Shown: positions 1-11,039 of the stretch, in pieces
Position numbering within the stretch: position 1 is the stretch's first letter
Layout: each line of letters opens with the position of its first letter
Origin: Staphylotrichum longicolle
Lineage: Eukaryota > Ascomycota > Sordariomycetes > Sordariales > Chaetomiaceae
Reading direction: 5' to 3'
DNA length: 64,000 bases
Assembly (NCBI GenBank): GCA_019096155.1
Contig: JAHCVI010000004.1
Location: forward strand, 1,612,001-1,676,000
Notes under the pieces: generated by a model
Database searches by the model: none
What the model was told of the DNA's origin: nothing
What the model saw: the letters and a program-made list of their open reading frames with translations, nothing else
Position numbers and translations under genes: made by a program

Positions 1-2360
1 GCGTTTGGGGAGAGCGACGAGGAGAGGTTTGAGGGGTATGCGTTTGGGGGCAGTAGGTCGAAGGGGAAGAAGGGGGGGAAGAAGAGGGGAGGCGGGGAGG
101 AAGAGGAAGAGGAGGACGAGGAGGATGATTTGGAGTCGCTTGGTTCGGACGCGATTGATCTTGCGACGGCGCTGGATCAGTTCTCCGAGGATGAGGAGGA
201 GGGTGGTGAGGAGGAGGGGTCGGAAGAGGAGGATGAAGAGTCGACGGACGGGGATAACGAGAGTGAGGAGGACGGGGATGATGCTGATCCGTCCAAGATG
301 GATGCGTTGGAAAGCATGATTGCCGGGTTTGGTGGTGAGGACGAGGAAGAGGACGAGCAGACGGGCACCCAGAACAAGACCAAGCTCAGCTTGAAAGATC
401 TTGGCTTGGCGGGTGTCAAGGACCCGCACATGAAGCGCTCGCTCAGGCTGATGAACAAGGAGGAGAAGGCTGTCAAGCCTGGTTCTTCTAAGAAGCTTGA
501 GGTTCCCCTGGCCAAGCGTCAGCAAGATCGCCTCCTCCGAAGCGCCGCGTACGCCGAGACCAACAAAACCCTCGACAAGTGGATTGAGACGGTCAAGCAT
601 AACCGTCGCGCGGACCACCTCGTCTTCCCCCTCGCTCAGAATGCCCACGACCGCGGCCTCGACAGCGGGGAGCTCATGCCTATCACTCAAAAGACGTCCG
701 GAACCGAGCTGGAGCAGACCATCTTGGCTATCATGGAAGAGAGCGGTCTTGGGCCCAGCGCCAAACCGGAGAAGAAGGAGGGCGATGGCGAAGGGCAGCC
801 CAAACTGTCGCAAGCGGAGCAGCAGGAGATTGCTAGGCAACGGCGGCGCGAGCGGGAGATCCACTCCCGCGAGGCGGCACGGGCAAAGCGCATCAAGAAG
901 ATCAAGAGCAAGGCATACCGCCGGATCCATCGCAAAGAACTCCTGCGCGAGGAGGAGGCAGAGCACGAGGCGGCGCTTGCGGCTGGCGAGCTGGACTCGG
1001 ACGACGAGCGCGAAGCCCTGGACCGGAGGCGGGCCGAGGAACGCATGGGCACCCGCCACAGGGAGAGCAAATGGGCCAAGCTGGGCAAGAAGGCCGGGCG
1101 CGCCGTGTGGGATGACAACTTCCGGGCCGGTCTCACCGAGATGGCCCGGCGGAAGGAAGATCTGCGCCGGCGTATCGAGGGCCAGGCCGGCGGCTCGGGC
1201 GACGACGACGAAGGCTCTGATGTTTCAGATGCCTCCGGAGATGAGGATCCGAGGCGCCGTCTTCTTGCGCAGCTTGAGCGCGCTGCTGAGTACGACGACG
1301 ATGATGAGCCCCGGTCTAAGCTCATGCAGATGAAGTTCATGCAGCGAGGCGAAGAGATGCGCAAGAAGGAGAACGACGAGGCTATTGCTGAGCTTCGCCG
1401 CCAGCTTGACTCGGACGACGAGATGGAATCGGATGCTGAAGAGGTAGAGATTGGGCGCCGCCAGTTTGGCATGGGCAACTCGACAGCCCCTGCGAAGCCG
1501 GCCGAGTCGAAGAAGGCGAAAGCCGCCGGGGTTCGTGGGCCGGCCAGCTCAGCGATTGCGGTGCCAGCCGAGTCGTCATCCTCGACCCGTGGCGCAGGTG
1601 ATGCGTGGGCATCGGCCGAGCCGGTGTCGTCGGCTTCTGGCACCGCTGGTGTGTGGTCTCAAGTTGAGTCTTCTGGCCGCAAGAGCAAGAAGGGAGGCAA
1701 GACCAAGGCCGACGAACTCGACATTTCCAACGTTGCAGCAGTGCTGGTCAAGCCCCAGCCCAAGCCCAAATCTCGGAGTACTGCCGCTGCTCCTGAAAAT
1801 GGAGACCAGGACTCGGACGATGACGATGTTCACCTTCCCCTGGCCATCCGCGACCAGAAACTGATTGAGCGGGCGTTTGCTGGCGAGGACGTTCACGGTC
1901 AGTTCGAGGAGGAGAAAGCTGAAGTCGAACAGGAGGATGACGAGAAGGAGATTGACAACACTCTCCCTGGCTGGGGCAACTGGGTGGGCGACGGTGTGAG
2001 CGCGCGAGAGAAGAGGCGGCACCAGGGGCGCTTCATCACCAAGGTCGAGGGCGTCAAGAAGAAGGACCGGAAGGATTTCAAACTGAAGGATGTGATCATC
2101 AGTGAGAAGCGGATTCGCAAGGTTTGTCTCACTCGACGTCGATGGACCAGGACAAGAAAGGCTAACTCTCGGTGTAGAACGACAAGTACCTCGCGTCGCA
2201 GTTGCCGCATCCGTTCGAGTCGCAGCAGCAGTATGAGCGCTCGCTGCGGTTGCCTGTCGGTCCGGAGTGGTCGACCAAGGAGACGTTCCAGGATGCAACG
2301 AAGCCCCGGGTTATCATCAAGCAGGGCATCATTGCGCCAATGTCGAAGCCCATGTACTAA
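1..2360 (+). CDS. utp14: U3 snoRNA-associated protein Utp14, 5'-truncated by the window edge
   Basis: Frame 1 is open from base 1, so the start codon lies upstream. About 767 residues are visible: exon to 2121, intron 2122-2177 (GTTTGT donor, GCTAAC branch point, TAG acceptor), last exon 2178-2360 ending TAA. The protein has long acidic Glu/Asp tracts, a basic middle, the GWGNWVG motif near the C-terminus, and a tail with LPHPFESQQQYERSLR, all typical of the Utp14 family. Utp14 belongs to the nucleolar SSU processome; in yeast it binds U3/pre-18S RNA and stimulates the helicase Dhr1. Family assignment is confident. Reading on without splicing gives a false 800-residue frame ending at 2532. 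Confidence 0.93.
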
Positions 2361-2801
2361 GAATACCTTGGGAGTACTGTTCTGTTTGGTGATGTTGCAT
2401 AGATCGGATACACAAAATGGGATGGGTTGGCGCAAGTTTAGGAGAGACGTGCCAACGGCAGCGTGGCAGCTTAGTTTGCCCTTCGTGCAGAGAGACCAAA
2501 TACCAATGATGTTTGACAGAGTTGCGATATGATATCTTTTGCAAGGTTGTGTAACCTTTTTTTCTACCATCGCCAAACCCAATGACCGCAGTGCGCCCGA
2601 TACCCTGAAAGCATATCTACACCAGTGTACTGTAAACAAACCCACCAAGACATCTACCTACCCAACTTTCAACTCGCCCGCCGCCAGTGAGACATGCGCA
2701 ACCACCGAAATATGTACAAGCCACCATCATCTGTATGTACCTTACCCATCCGCACCGTCTCACTCGCAACCTCCCTCCTCAACAACGACTCAAACCCCCC
2801 G
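2361..2801. other. Convergent intergenic spacer
   Basis: This stretch holds the 3' flanks of utp14 (plus) and rib3 (minus). I see no conserved coding signal; the short frames here are chance openings. Confidence 0.7.
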
Positions 2802-3589
2802 TCACGCGCCATTGATCTCGAGCTTCCCCTCCGTCTTCTCCAGGTACTCGACCATGTCCGCAATGGTGCACACCTTGAGCCCCCACTTCCTCGCAAACGC
2901 GATGCACGCCTCGCCCCGCAGCATCCCCGGCTCCTCGCGCACCGCCTGGCCGGGGACCTCGGCGCCGTCGTCGACCAGCTCGCAGATCACGGCCGCCGGC
3001 TTCTTGCCCGCCAGGCGGCACAGGTCGACGGCGGCCTCGGTGTGGCCGCGGCGCTGCCTCACGCCGCCGACCTTGGCGCGCAGGGGGAACACGTGGCCGG
3101 GGCGGCGGAAGCTCTCCGGGCGGGAGGCGTCGTCGGCGAGGGCGCGGCAGGCGAGGGCGCGGTCGTGGGCGCTGATGCCCGTGGTCACGGAGGGGTCGGC
3201 CGAGTCGACGCTGATGGTGTAGGCGGTCGTGCGCGGGTCCTGGTTGCGCGTGACCATCTGCGGGAGGTCGAGGTCGAGGGTGCGCTGCGGGAGGATGGGC
3301 GCGCAGATCAGGCCCGACGAGTGCCGCACCATGAAGGCCATTTGCTGCGGGGTGACGGCCTCGGCCGCGATGATCAGGTCGGCTTCGTTCTCGCGCGAGG
3401 GGTCGTCGAGGACGACGACGAATTGGTTGTCGCCTGGCGGGAACAAGGTTAGTCAATGGGAGGTTAGGGGGGAGGGAGAGAGAGAGAGAGAGAGGGAAGG
3501 AAAGAGGGCGTACGGAAGGCTTGGATTGTGTCTGGGATGGAGTCGAACTGGGAGGAGGGGATTTGATCGGCGGGGGCGGTAGACGGCAT
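2802..3589 (-). CDS. rib3: 3,4-dihydroxy-2-butanone-4-phosphate synthase (riboflavin biosynthesis)
   Basis: Two exons, 3589-3514 and 3433-2802, give 235 residues, the usual length for a monofunctional RibB/Rib3. The intron (donor GTACGC, acceptor CCAG) contains a GA-rich run on the plus strand. The enzyme converts ribulose 5-phosphate to 3,4-dihydroxy-2-butanone 4-phosphate and formate, supplying the xylene ring carbons of riboflavin. Visible signatures are the N-terminal acidic loop DDPSRENEADL (about residues 35-45), RPGHVFPL (136-143) with its conserved His, and GHTEAAVDL (155-163). Splicing joins AF to RDNQFVVV in frame. No GTP cyclohydrolase II domain follows, as expected in fungi. Confidence 0.93.
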
Positions 3590-4452
3590 GGCTGCGATTG
3601 TTGGTTTGGTTGTCGCGACGCGTGTGGTGGGAGAGATTTGTTCGCGGGGTTGGAGTGCTCGTGAGGAGCGGGAAAAAATTAAGAATTGCGGTCTGGCGGT
3701 TTGCGATTGGGGATTGGAATTGGGGACTTCGGACGAGGGCGGGTTCGGCGCAGGGTCTTCACTTGTGATAGATTACTCAGCCAGCGTCTGATGTTGTGGT
3801 GTTCAAGTCGAAGTTGATCTCATCCACAGTTTGCTCCTTGAGAATAGGGGTCGAGGGGCCAGAGTCAGATGTCAGGACGGGGCTCCAGTCAGCCGGGGAG
3901 GTCAGGATATCTCGGCGTTGGTGGGGTGCCGGATGCCGAAAGGCTCGGCCGAGGAGGCGATTTACTGGCGATTTTCTTTTTGGCATGCAACTCGGAACCC
4001 CCGAGGATTGCGCATTGCGGGATAAACCGACGCAAGAAAAGGACATGACTAACATTGCGTCCACAGATTACTCAATTCACTGTCTCTTGAGCATACAGTC
4101 GCCCATCAGCAGATGACAGACGCTGACAAACATCCAATGTCACTCATCCATGCCCGCTCGGCAATGCTGTGATGATCCTCGGGAGAGCGTGATCCCCGAA
4201 GAACAAGCCCCTCGAGGGCGGGGCAGCCGTGGATTCTGTGTGGGGAGACGCTAGAACCGTTCTAGAACCCCGCGCGGCCGGTGGGTCGGGTCCCAACCTT
4301 CTGCACCCCAGCGGCGCGCGGGCAAAAAAGTGCCGGCCGCAGCTCGCAGATCATTGAACCCAAGCTTCACGAACCGATCCGCCCACGGCACGGTCGAGCG
4401 TCCAACGACGACGACGACCACCACCACACCCACACGACCCACACGACCCAAC
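3590..4452. other. Divergent promoter region, rib3/coq3
   Basis: This spacer separates rib3 (minus) from coq3 (plus). I found no supported gene in it. Short frames near 3.6-4.1 kb lack family signal. Confidence 0.6.
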
Positions 4453-5428
4453 ATGCGGCCATCATCACTCCGGCACCTCCCCCGGGCCGCTCTCACGGCA
4501 CAGCCGGCCACGCGCCGCGCCGCCACAGCAGCACAACTCATCACCACCTCAACAGCCACCGCAACAACGCCATCACCAGCACCACACCACCGCCGAACCT
4601 TCAGTACCACCCCTCCCGTGCTCCACACCCTTCCCCGCCTCCTCCTCCTCCTCCTTCTCCTCCTCCGCCTCCGCCTCCGTCAACGCGACCGAAATCTCCC
4701 ACTTCTCCGCCCTCGCCTCCTCCTGGTGGGACCCCCACGGCCCGTCTCGCCCGCTCCACCTCATGAACCCGCTCCGGCACGACTTCATCCAGTCCTGCCT
4801 CCTCTCGTTCCTCCCGCAGCCGCCGACCCCAGCCGAACCCCTGCGCTACCTCGACGTCGGCTGCGGCGGCGGCATCTTCGCCGAGTCGGCCGCGCGCCTG
4901 CCCACCACGCGCTCCGTGACCGCCATCGACCCGTCGCCGACCATCCTCGAGGTCGCGCGGGCGCACGCCAAGCGCGATCCCAGCCTGGCCGGCGGCAAGT
5001 TGGAATACGTCAGCGAGACGATCGAGTCGCTGGCCCTGCCGGCGCGGCCCGAGGACCGGTTCGACGTGGTGAGCGTGTTCGAGGTGGTCGAGCACGTCGA
5101 CTACCCGGCCGCGTTCCTGGACCGGGTCGGCGAGTTTGTGCGGCCCGGCGGGTGGCTGGTGCTGAGCACCATCGCGCGGACGTGGACGAGCTGGGTCACG
5201 ACGAATCTGGTCGCCGAGGACCTGCTGGGCGTGGTGCCCAAGGGCACGCACGATTGGTACAAGTATCTGAACGAGGACGAGCTGAGGGGGTATTTTGCTG
5301 GGAAGGGCGGGGTGTGGGGGCCGGCGAGGGTGATGGGGGTGGTGTATGTGCCGGGGTTGGGGTGGAAGGAGGTGAGGGGGAGTGAGAAGGTGGGCAATTA
5401 CTTTTTGGGTGTGCAGAGGGTGGGTTGA
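4453..5428 (+). CDS. coq3: Ubiquinone biosynthesis O-methyltransferase Coq3, with an apparent frameshift
   Basis: Coq3 is a mitochondrial SAM-dependent methyltransferase for both O-methylations of coenzyme Q synthesis. The ATG at 4453 opens an Arg/Ser/Thr-rich presequence containing RRTFSTTPP, a typical mitochondrial targeting end. The catalytic domain is in a different frame: NATEISHFSALASSWWDP, then the SAM motif LDVGCGGGIFAE, ending at TGA 5426-5428. No GT-AG pair between 4453 and 4680 can join the frames, and the catalytic frame has no upstream ATG. The switch must fall in the (TCC)n tract at about 4620-4680, where one extra or two missing bases would restore it. Domain identity is strong; intactness is uncertain. 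Confidence 0.85.
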
Positions 5429-5556
5429 GGATGATGGGCTTGTTTGGGGGTGATGTTAGAGTGTGTTTGTATTATATTGTAGACTTGGTTGTATGTACAA
5501 TACGGGTATCAGGGCAACGGCAGAGGGCTAGACAGTGTTTGGCTTACAGCTCAGCC

Positions 5557-7359
5557 TTATCCCAGCCGAACTGTTCTCCACATCCGCAGGCATTCTTGCA
5601 GATCCATCGACATGCTCCCTTCGAGCGCCGACGAGGTGTCCTTGATGATGGCCACCAGCAGCGTGGCATACGCAAACGACGTCTGGTCCTCCTGCAGGGC
5701 CGTCAAGTCCGACTTGCGCATGCCCCCGTTCTCGGCCCAGGCCTTCCACAGGTCCAGCATCCGGCACAGCGTCGACGCGAACTGGCCGTCGAGCACCATC
5801 CGGTGCAGCACGGTGCCGACGGCCTCCATCAGCGTCAAATCAGCACCGACATCGCCCTTCTTCTGCAGCCAGGCGAGGTGGTGATCAGCCACGAGCTTTG
5901 TGTCCCACTTGGGGCTCTGCAGCGCCTCGGCCAAACGCGTCTCCCTCCGCTGGTTCTGTTCTCTCGCCTTGTCACGCACTTTTCTGCCCGTTAGCCTTGG
6001 TTCCAAAGTCTACATTTCCAGCGCTAGGATGCCGCAAAAAGTAAAAAAAAGAGAACAAAAAAACTCACTCTCATCCAGCCTCTGCTGGTTCTCCCTCATG
6101 ACCCGCTCCCGCATCGCCGCCGCCTTCTGCGCGGGCGGCATCCTGTTCTCGGCCTCGATCGCGGCGCGCTGCTCCCGGCTCCGCCGCGCGAAGGCGTCGA
6201 GCTGCTTGCCGTGGTCCGCGTCGTACCGGGTCGCCCACTCGGGCGTCGCGTCCTCGTCCACGACGCCCAGCACCACCAGCACGCCGCAGGGGACCGTCTC
6301 CTTGCGCGCGAACCGCAGCACGTCGTCGGGGATCTTGTAGTTCCACAGGATCGTCTGGCTGGTCGTGCCGTACGCCGTCGCCGCGCTGGCGAACCACGCG
6401 CCGTCCGACTTGGACGCCCGCAGCCGGAGGTGCTCGATGTACAGGCTGTCGAGGTGGAGACTGCTCTGGGGCTGGTGTTGGGAGTCGATCTGGGAGAGGG
6501 CCGTGACGATGCCGTCGGTGGAGATTTGGCAGGTGATGGGGTGGCGCGCGTCTGAGGCGCCGCGCTGGCGGGCCGAATCGAGGGATGGCTTCTGCAGGCT
6601 GGAGGTGTCCTCCCGGAGGGGTTCGGAGCTGGTCCGTTCGGCTGCTGATTTGGAGTCCCCTGCTGCCGTGGACTCTTCGTTTTCATCGGCCGTCGGTGGT
6701 GGACGTGGCGGCGGCGGCAGACGCACCCAGTATGGCGGCAACTGGGAGTAGTCCCTCGTCGTCCACGGCCCGGCCCAGCTCACTGCCAGGCTCAGGTGCC
6801 CGTCCGAACCGTCGAGCGGTGCGATGGTCAAGGCCTTCTCCTTCCCATCCGGCGACAGCATCAGGCAACACCCCACAGGCGTCCACAACCCCGTCGACCG
6901 CAGCAGCCGCCATCCGTGGGGATCCGGCACCGCGCCCAGATCCAGCAGGTAGCAGATCAGCTCGTCAAAGGCCACCTCGACCTGGGGCTGGCGCAGCTGG
7001 TCGGCATACTCGACGCGCTGCGTCTTGAGCCCGATCACATTGGTCCGCCAGTTGAAAGTGGTCCAGCTGCCGCCGGGGATGCTGGACGGGTGGCGCGAGA
7101 GGGACCAGTACTCGGCCCGGTCCGAGAAGCGGTCCATGGGGCGGACGGCATAGCGCGGCAGCTCGACCTCGATGACCCGGTTGACCACATCGCTGCGCGT
7201 GAGGCCCGTCAGCTTGCTGTGTCGCAGCATGCGCTTGATGCGCGACAGGGCCGTCAGCGTCATGGCCGTGTTGTACAGGATCGGGAGCACCCCGAGCACC
7301 GCCAGCGGCACCCCGATGTACGTGATGATGTCGGTTGCTGAGTGGTCCGAGTCCGACAT
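5557..7359 (-). CDS. Uncharacterised protein with an N-terminal membrane segment
   Basis: Exons 7359-6069 and 5978-5557 give 570 residues. The donor is GTGAGT at 6068. The acceptor that keeps frame is AAG at 5980-5979, twelve bases after a GCTAAC branch point; the nearer TAG and CAG sites would put a stop in frame. The protein begins MSDSDHSATDIITYIG with a hydrophobic span at about residues 11-32, so it is probably membrane-anchored. A conserved-looking globular region follows, then a Pro/Ser-rich linker, and a charged helical stretch (RLDEMRDKAREQ) across the splice. I do not recognise a named family and assign no function. Confidence 0.75.
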
Positions 7360-9779
7360 GGTGGCGGCTGCGACGGTATCTCCTACTACCCTTGGTTCAG
7401 ATGTGTGAAACCGAAGAGAAAAGAAAGACAGCTGCGACCGCAGTGCGGCTGAGATCTCGGGGGTGTCGACATTTTTCTAGGTACCTGGAAACTCCGACTA
7501 ATTAAACCCTTGGCAGGCAGATTCACGGTTCTGAGCTGCAGGTGGTGTTGCACTGCAAGGGACCATGTGCAGGGCTGGGGAGCCTGGAACAACCGTTGCT
7601 CAGGGGCAGGGGTCCAGGGGGGCAGTCTCCACCAATCCATCAACCACTTCACCACCCGGTGTGAGTCAATGTCGATGATCTCCAACGTTGTTGACCCGCG
7701 AACTCAGAACACTCTGTTGTAGGGCAAAGGAGCCACAGTTATCCCTCAAGAATCTCTCAATTCGCTCGAAGCCACGTTTGTCAGACACATTTAAGGTAAA
7801 ACGCCACCACGAGCTGTTCGCTTCCAGGTCAACTCACTGCAGTCGGATGTTGGTTGTGTGAGAATCTTGGGTGGGACAATCCGGCATCCAGTGCCGTCTA
7901 TCATCACACTCCTGGCTCTCGCCCTGACATATTCCCTAAACAGATGTGACTGTGTTCTGATCAGCTAGTACGCTGCTCTAACGTACTTCAGTAGCTTTGC
8001 CAGAAACAACTGACAAACTGCTTTCTTGCCGTTCTGGTTCGCGCTAACCTTCCATCTGCTAAACTTCAAGTTATCCAACACCTAGGGTCAGTGTCCGGGT
8101 GTCAAGCCGCAGGACAGTTGTGGAATCGTAAAGTCGACTAAAGCATAAAAGTGAAAAAAGCAGAGAAAAAAAATACAAAAAGCTTACCGGCTCACCTCCC
8201 CCTCGGTTCCGGGATCGGGAAGCCGGCTACGAAAACCCTCGAAAGGTGTTTTACTTCGCAGTCGAACTGGTGACCTCTCTTGAGTGAGGGGTGCAACTCG
8301 ACCGTTGCTGGCCATCGGGCCGGACTCTCCCCATTACGCCATTGTGGCTTTTTGGGGAGAGCCGGTGAAAGAGAGAATGCGGGAACTAATACATATAGTG
8401 TGAGCAGGAAGGTGCGTGATTGCTTGGGGGCTCGCAGATGGCCGGGGCCGGGGCCGGGGCCTGGTCTCATCTTCGGATGAAAGCTGGCGGGAGGGCAACA
8501 ACTCATATCGGGGGAACACATGAGGATGCCTCAGCTCGTGGGCTTCCAGAGAACTCTGTCTGGATGACTGCCTCAGAAAGAATCCGTCGGGAACCTCCTC
8601 TCGGTCGTTTCTCTAAAGGCTCACCCCTTCGGTGGTATATTTTGAACAACACCACCCCATTCAATCTTGAGCCGGACGATGACACTCCAGCAGCAAGATC
8701 ACCACGAAAGTCTGCTGTCTCAGAAGACAAATCCATGCCCCCTACAATCCACGCGGCAGACGGCATTATTCCTCTGACCCAGAACCCCTCAGGAGCTCTT
8801 CTGTTGCCCGTGGTTGGACGACATCCCAACCAAAACTTCTAATTTGGGCTATATCTGACTCTCACAGTGAAGCAGCTCGCATTCTTTAAATGTGGTGGAA
8901 CCGCGAGACCAAATCCCATCACTTTCGTTTCACGCATCCGACGTTGACTCGGGGGTCAAGGACCTGCCAAAGACATACCTCTGCTGTCCCTCTTGGTAAA
9001 CTGTATCCCGCTCAATGAGCCCAAGCTCTCTCCGACAGAAGGTATCAGTCAGTTACCGCACACGTTGCCAACCACAAGCGAGGCCGCACGACTACACCGT
9101 CCAGAAAAGGAACAACCAGCTCATCGCGGCCAGCAACAAGATTTTGGTAACCGCAAAGGTTAATGCATGAAGCCCAACCCTAAAATGGCGACGACAGCGC
9201 TCGATGGTAATGGTGGGTACCTTATCCTTCTACTTGCTGCGTGAGACTTACACTTGCCTTCAACACCAGGAGTCAACGCCAGACACTAAGAGTCAACACC
9301 ATACACTACTCGTAAAACTTACAGCACATACAAGGCTCTCCTGAAACAAGCGAGGGAATGGGTTTGGATGTTCTTGAGCGTTGAGCTCTTGATTTTGAGG
9401 AGCGCTGGGGCGAGAAGGTGGGGTGGGCAACCAACAAGTTGAGAAGCACGACAGGCAACTGATTTGGGACAACGTAGATTCAACTTCATTTTTTTTATTT
9501 TTGCCGAAGCTAAATATCCTAACAACTATGCTGGGCAAGCACGTGCCAACATGTTTGGCTCTGGCTTCTACGAAGTCTGCTACGATGGACTGCTACCGTG
9601 CCAGGCAACGGTAAAGGGGAAAGTTCACGCGGTGCGGCGGCACTAGCGTCTGCCGAGTACGACTTACCTGGTGAGCTTACGAAGCTGTGGTCGTCTGGTC
9701 GAGTGTTGAAGGAGGCTGTCCTGCAAACTTTTCTAGGTTAGCCTGAGAACTCTCAAAGCTGAAGAGAAACAAGCATTTG
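7360..9779. other. Non-protein-coding stretch, possible downstream part of the snoRNA host transcript
   Basis: No open frame here has family signal. On the minus strand good donor sequences occur at 9667, 9322 and 9251 (all GTAAGT) and near 8185 (GTAAGC), so the spliced host transcript of the snoRNA cluster may continue into this region. I found no clear box C/D pair in those introns. An H/ACA RNA in the intron starting at 9667 cannot be excluded by eye. Confidence 0.4.
8441..8461. repeat. GGGGCC hexanucleotide repeat
   Basis: About three and a half copies of a GGGGCC unit occur in tandem in non-coding DNA. Confidence 0.8.
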
Positions 9780-9794
9780 TGAAAAGTGACTTTG

Positions 9795-9880
9795 TATCAG
9801 GGTTAAAGCCGTGTCACCGGCAGTCTCATCAATGCAAAAGCTATGTAGACCGTCGTGATAAAATTGAAATCATCATAAAA
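9795..9880 (-). ncRNA. Box C/D snoRNA candidate, LSU rRNA guide
   Basis: On the minus strand box C ATGATGA lies at 9876-9870, a C'-like TTGATGA at 9832-9826, and box D CTGA at 9800-9797. Between C and C' the RNA is antisense over 13 nt to the LSU rRNA segment TAGACCGTCGTGA (sense copy on the plus strand at 9846-9858), a highly conserved part of the peptidyl-transferase region. No clean D' box was found, so the exact target nucleotide is not assigned. It lies 42 nt inside an intron that starts at 9918. Confidence 0.75.
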
Positions 9881-10023
9881 GCCAAGGGGGTTTGAAGGCG
9901 AAAAAGTGTGAAGCTTACCATTCAATTTGCCGCGGATACAATATTGTGGTGATTGTCCACGAACAGGCGCAGAATCTGCAAGAGTCAGCACACGTCCATT
10001 CTTGGGCAAAAAGAAGTGTGATG

Positions 10024-10112
10024 TGTCAGGGGCAAGATCAGAAATGACAGTGTCATCTTCGCGTAAGCTCCGACATATGCTTGTCAATTTTAAAGTCAAG
10101 TCATCATGTAAT
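10024..10112 (-). ncRNA. Box C/D snoRNA, snR74/U27-like (predicted SSU A28 2'-O-methylation)
   Basis: Minus strand: box C ATGATGA at 10107-10101; box D CTGA at 10041-10038, with a second CTGA at 10029-10026. A D'-like CGGA lies at 10072-10069. The guide just upstream is antisense over 12 nt to SSU rRNA CATATGCTTGTC (sense copy 10074-10085). The fifth nucleotide from D' pairs with the A in CATA, which is yeast A28, the site guided by snR74 and by vertebrate U27. The exact fit of the D+5 rule makes this one of the best-supported snoRNAs in the cluster. Confidence 0.85.
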
Positions 10113-10263
10113 GGTGCGGTGAGATGGAGACGAGGAACACGGCCGCAACGTACCGTCAGATGGCTGTTGACTTGGGATAAAGGGTGGGCAGGCGACAGAG
10201 TCAAACTAGCAACTGGTCAGCAGGGCTCATTGCTTGAGTTGCAATTGCAAAAAGTCCACGACA

Positions 10264-10350
10264 AGTGTCAGAGAAGCATGAATGGTAGTTAAAAAGGTTG
10301 TCTTCAGCGGGAATCCCGAATCAGACTCGTCATCTAGAGTCATCACAGAA
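10264..10350 (-). ncRNA. Box C/D snoRNA with two LSU rRNA guides
   Basis: Minus strand: box C GTGATGA at 10346-10340, D' CTGA at 10324-10321 and box D CTGA at 10271-10268. The D' guide is antisense to LSU CTCGTCATCTA (sense copy 10326-10336). The D guide is antisense to LSU GCATGAATGG (10276-10285). In LSU rRNA these two segments lie within about 40 nt of each other in the same conserved region, which is hard to explain by chance. The predicted modified bases are a G in each segment. I do not assign a yeast homologue. Confidence 0.8.
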
Positions 10351-10494
10351 AGGTGGAGAAACTGCAAATAAATTCTTGTACTTACGAGACCAGGTGCTGC
10401 CCAAGCCAGATGATACTGGAGTGCTACCAACTTTTGAGCACGTTAGCCCGAGTTCTTATGCAGCTGCTGAGGCAGAGAGATGGCGGTAAATGCT

Positions 10495-10584
10495 GATCAG
10501 TGGACGAGGTTTTCTAGGCCTGTCGCAAAAGTGGCATATCTGCTCATATAATATTCGGAGCCCAGTGCCGCTTCATCATAGAAG
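10495..10584 (-). ncRNA. Box C/D snoRNA candidate, target unknown
   Basis: Minus strand: box C ATGATGA at 10579-10573 and box D CTGA at 10500-10497, 40 nt inside the intron starting at 10619. No rRNA match long enough to trust was recognised, so only box structure and context support it. Confidence 0.6.
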
Positions 10585-10696
10585 CATGTCGAGATCAGGC
10601 AAGAAAGTCGCAAACTTACGGCATTGAGTCTGTGACATTGGCGGTCAGCTTCAGGAAACCCTAAGTGCATTGGTGCCAATGGAGGAACAGGAGGTA

Positions 10697-10781
10697 GAAT
10701 CAGAAACAGCCAGTTGTTTTCTTCAAGGGGAATCAGTCGGTAATTCCAACTTGCCGAAGCAAATTAAGATCATCATGGAAC
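10697..10781 (-). ncRNA. Box C/D snoRNA, snR77-like (predicted SSU U578 2'-O-methylation)
   Basis: Minus strand: box C ATGATGA at 10776-10770, D' CTGA at 10736-10733 and box D CTGA at 10703-10700. The D' guide is antisense over 11 nt to the universally conserved SSU segment CGGTAATTCCA (530-loop region; sense copy 10738-10748). The fifth base from D' faces the U of CGGUAA, equivalent to yeast U578, which is modified by snR77. It lies 35 nt into the intron starting at 10811. Confidence 0.85.
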
Positions 10782-11039
10782 CGAGAACACAAAACGGAAT
10801 CCCGGACTAACCTGATGAGCCTCTAACGAGGGCTTGCCGGTGTGGTGAAGTCTGCCATTGCTGGACCAACTGCCTCCAGCAATGTCACCCGAGCGACGGA
10901 ACCATATCCGACTCAGGCCATCACGCGCTCTTCTCCCGGCGACTGGTGCTTGTGGAAAACTAGAGTCCTGCTTGACCGTTAGCTTCTCGTCCGGCGCATT
11001 CGAATTGATCGACAATGCAATAGCGACAGCGACAGCGGC

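Noticed and set aside
4281..4766. 161-residue Pro/Thr-rich frame over the coq3 start
   Set aside because: Product of the ACC/TCC repeat tract; it has neither the targeting signal nor the methyltransferase, though it could be the middle frame if two bases are missing.
7903..7909. Another box C-like GTGATGA on the minus strand
   Set aside because: The nearest usable CTGA is about 125 nt away and no rRNA match was seen.
8200..8340. tRNA-like sequence on the minus strand (GGTCACCAGTTCGACTG)
   Set aside because: A T-arm-like segment is present, but no acceptor stem or consistent anticodon arm can be built.
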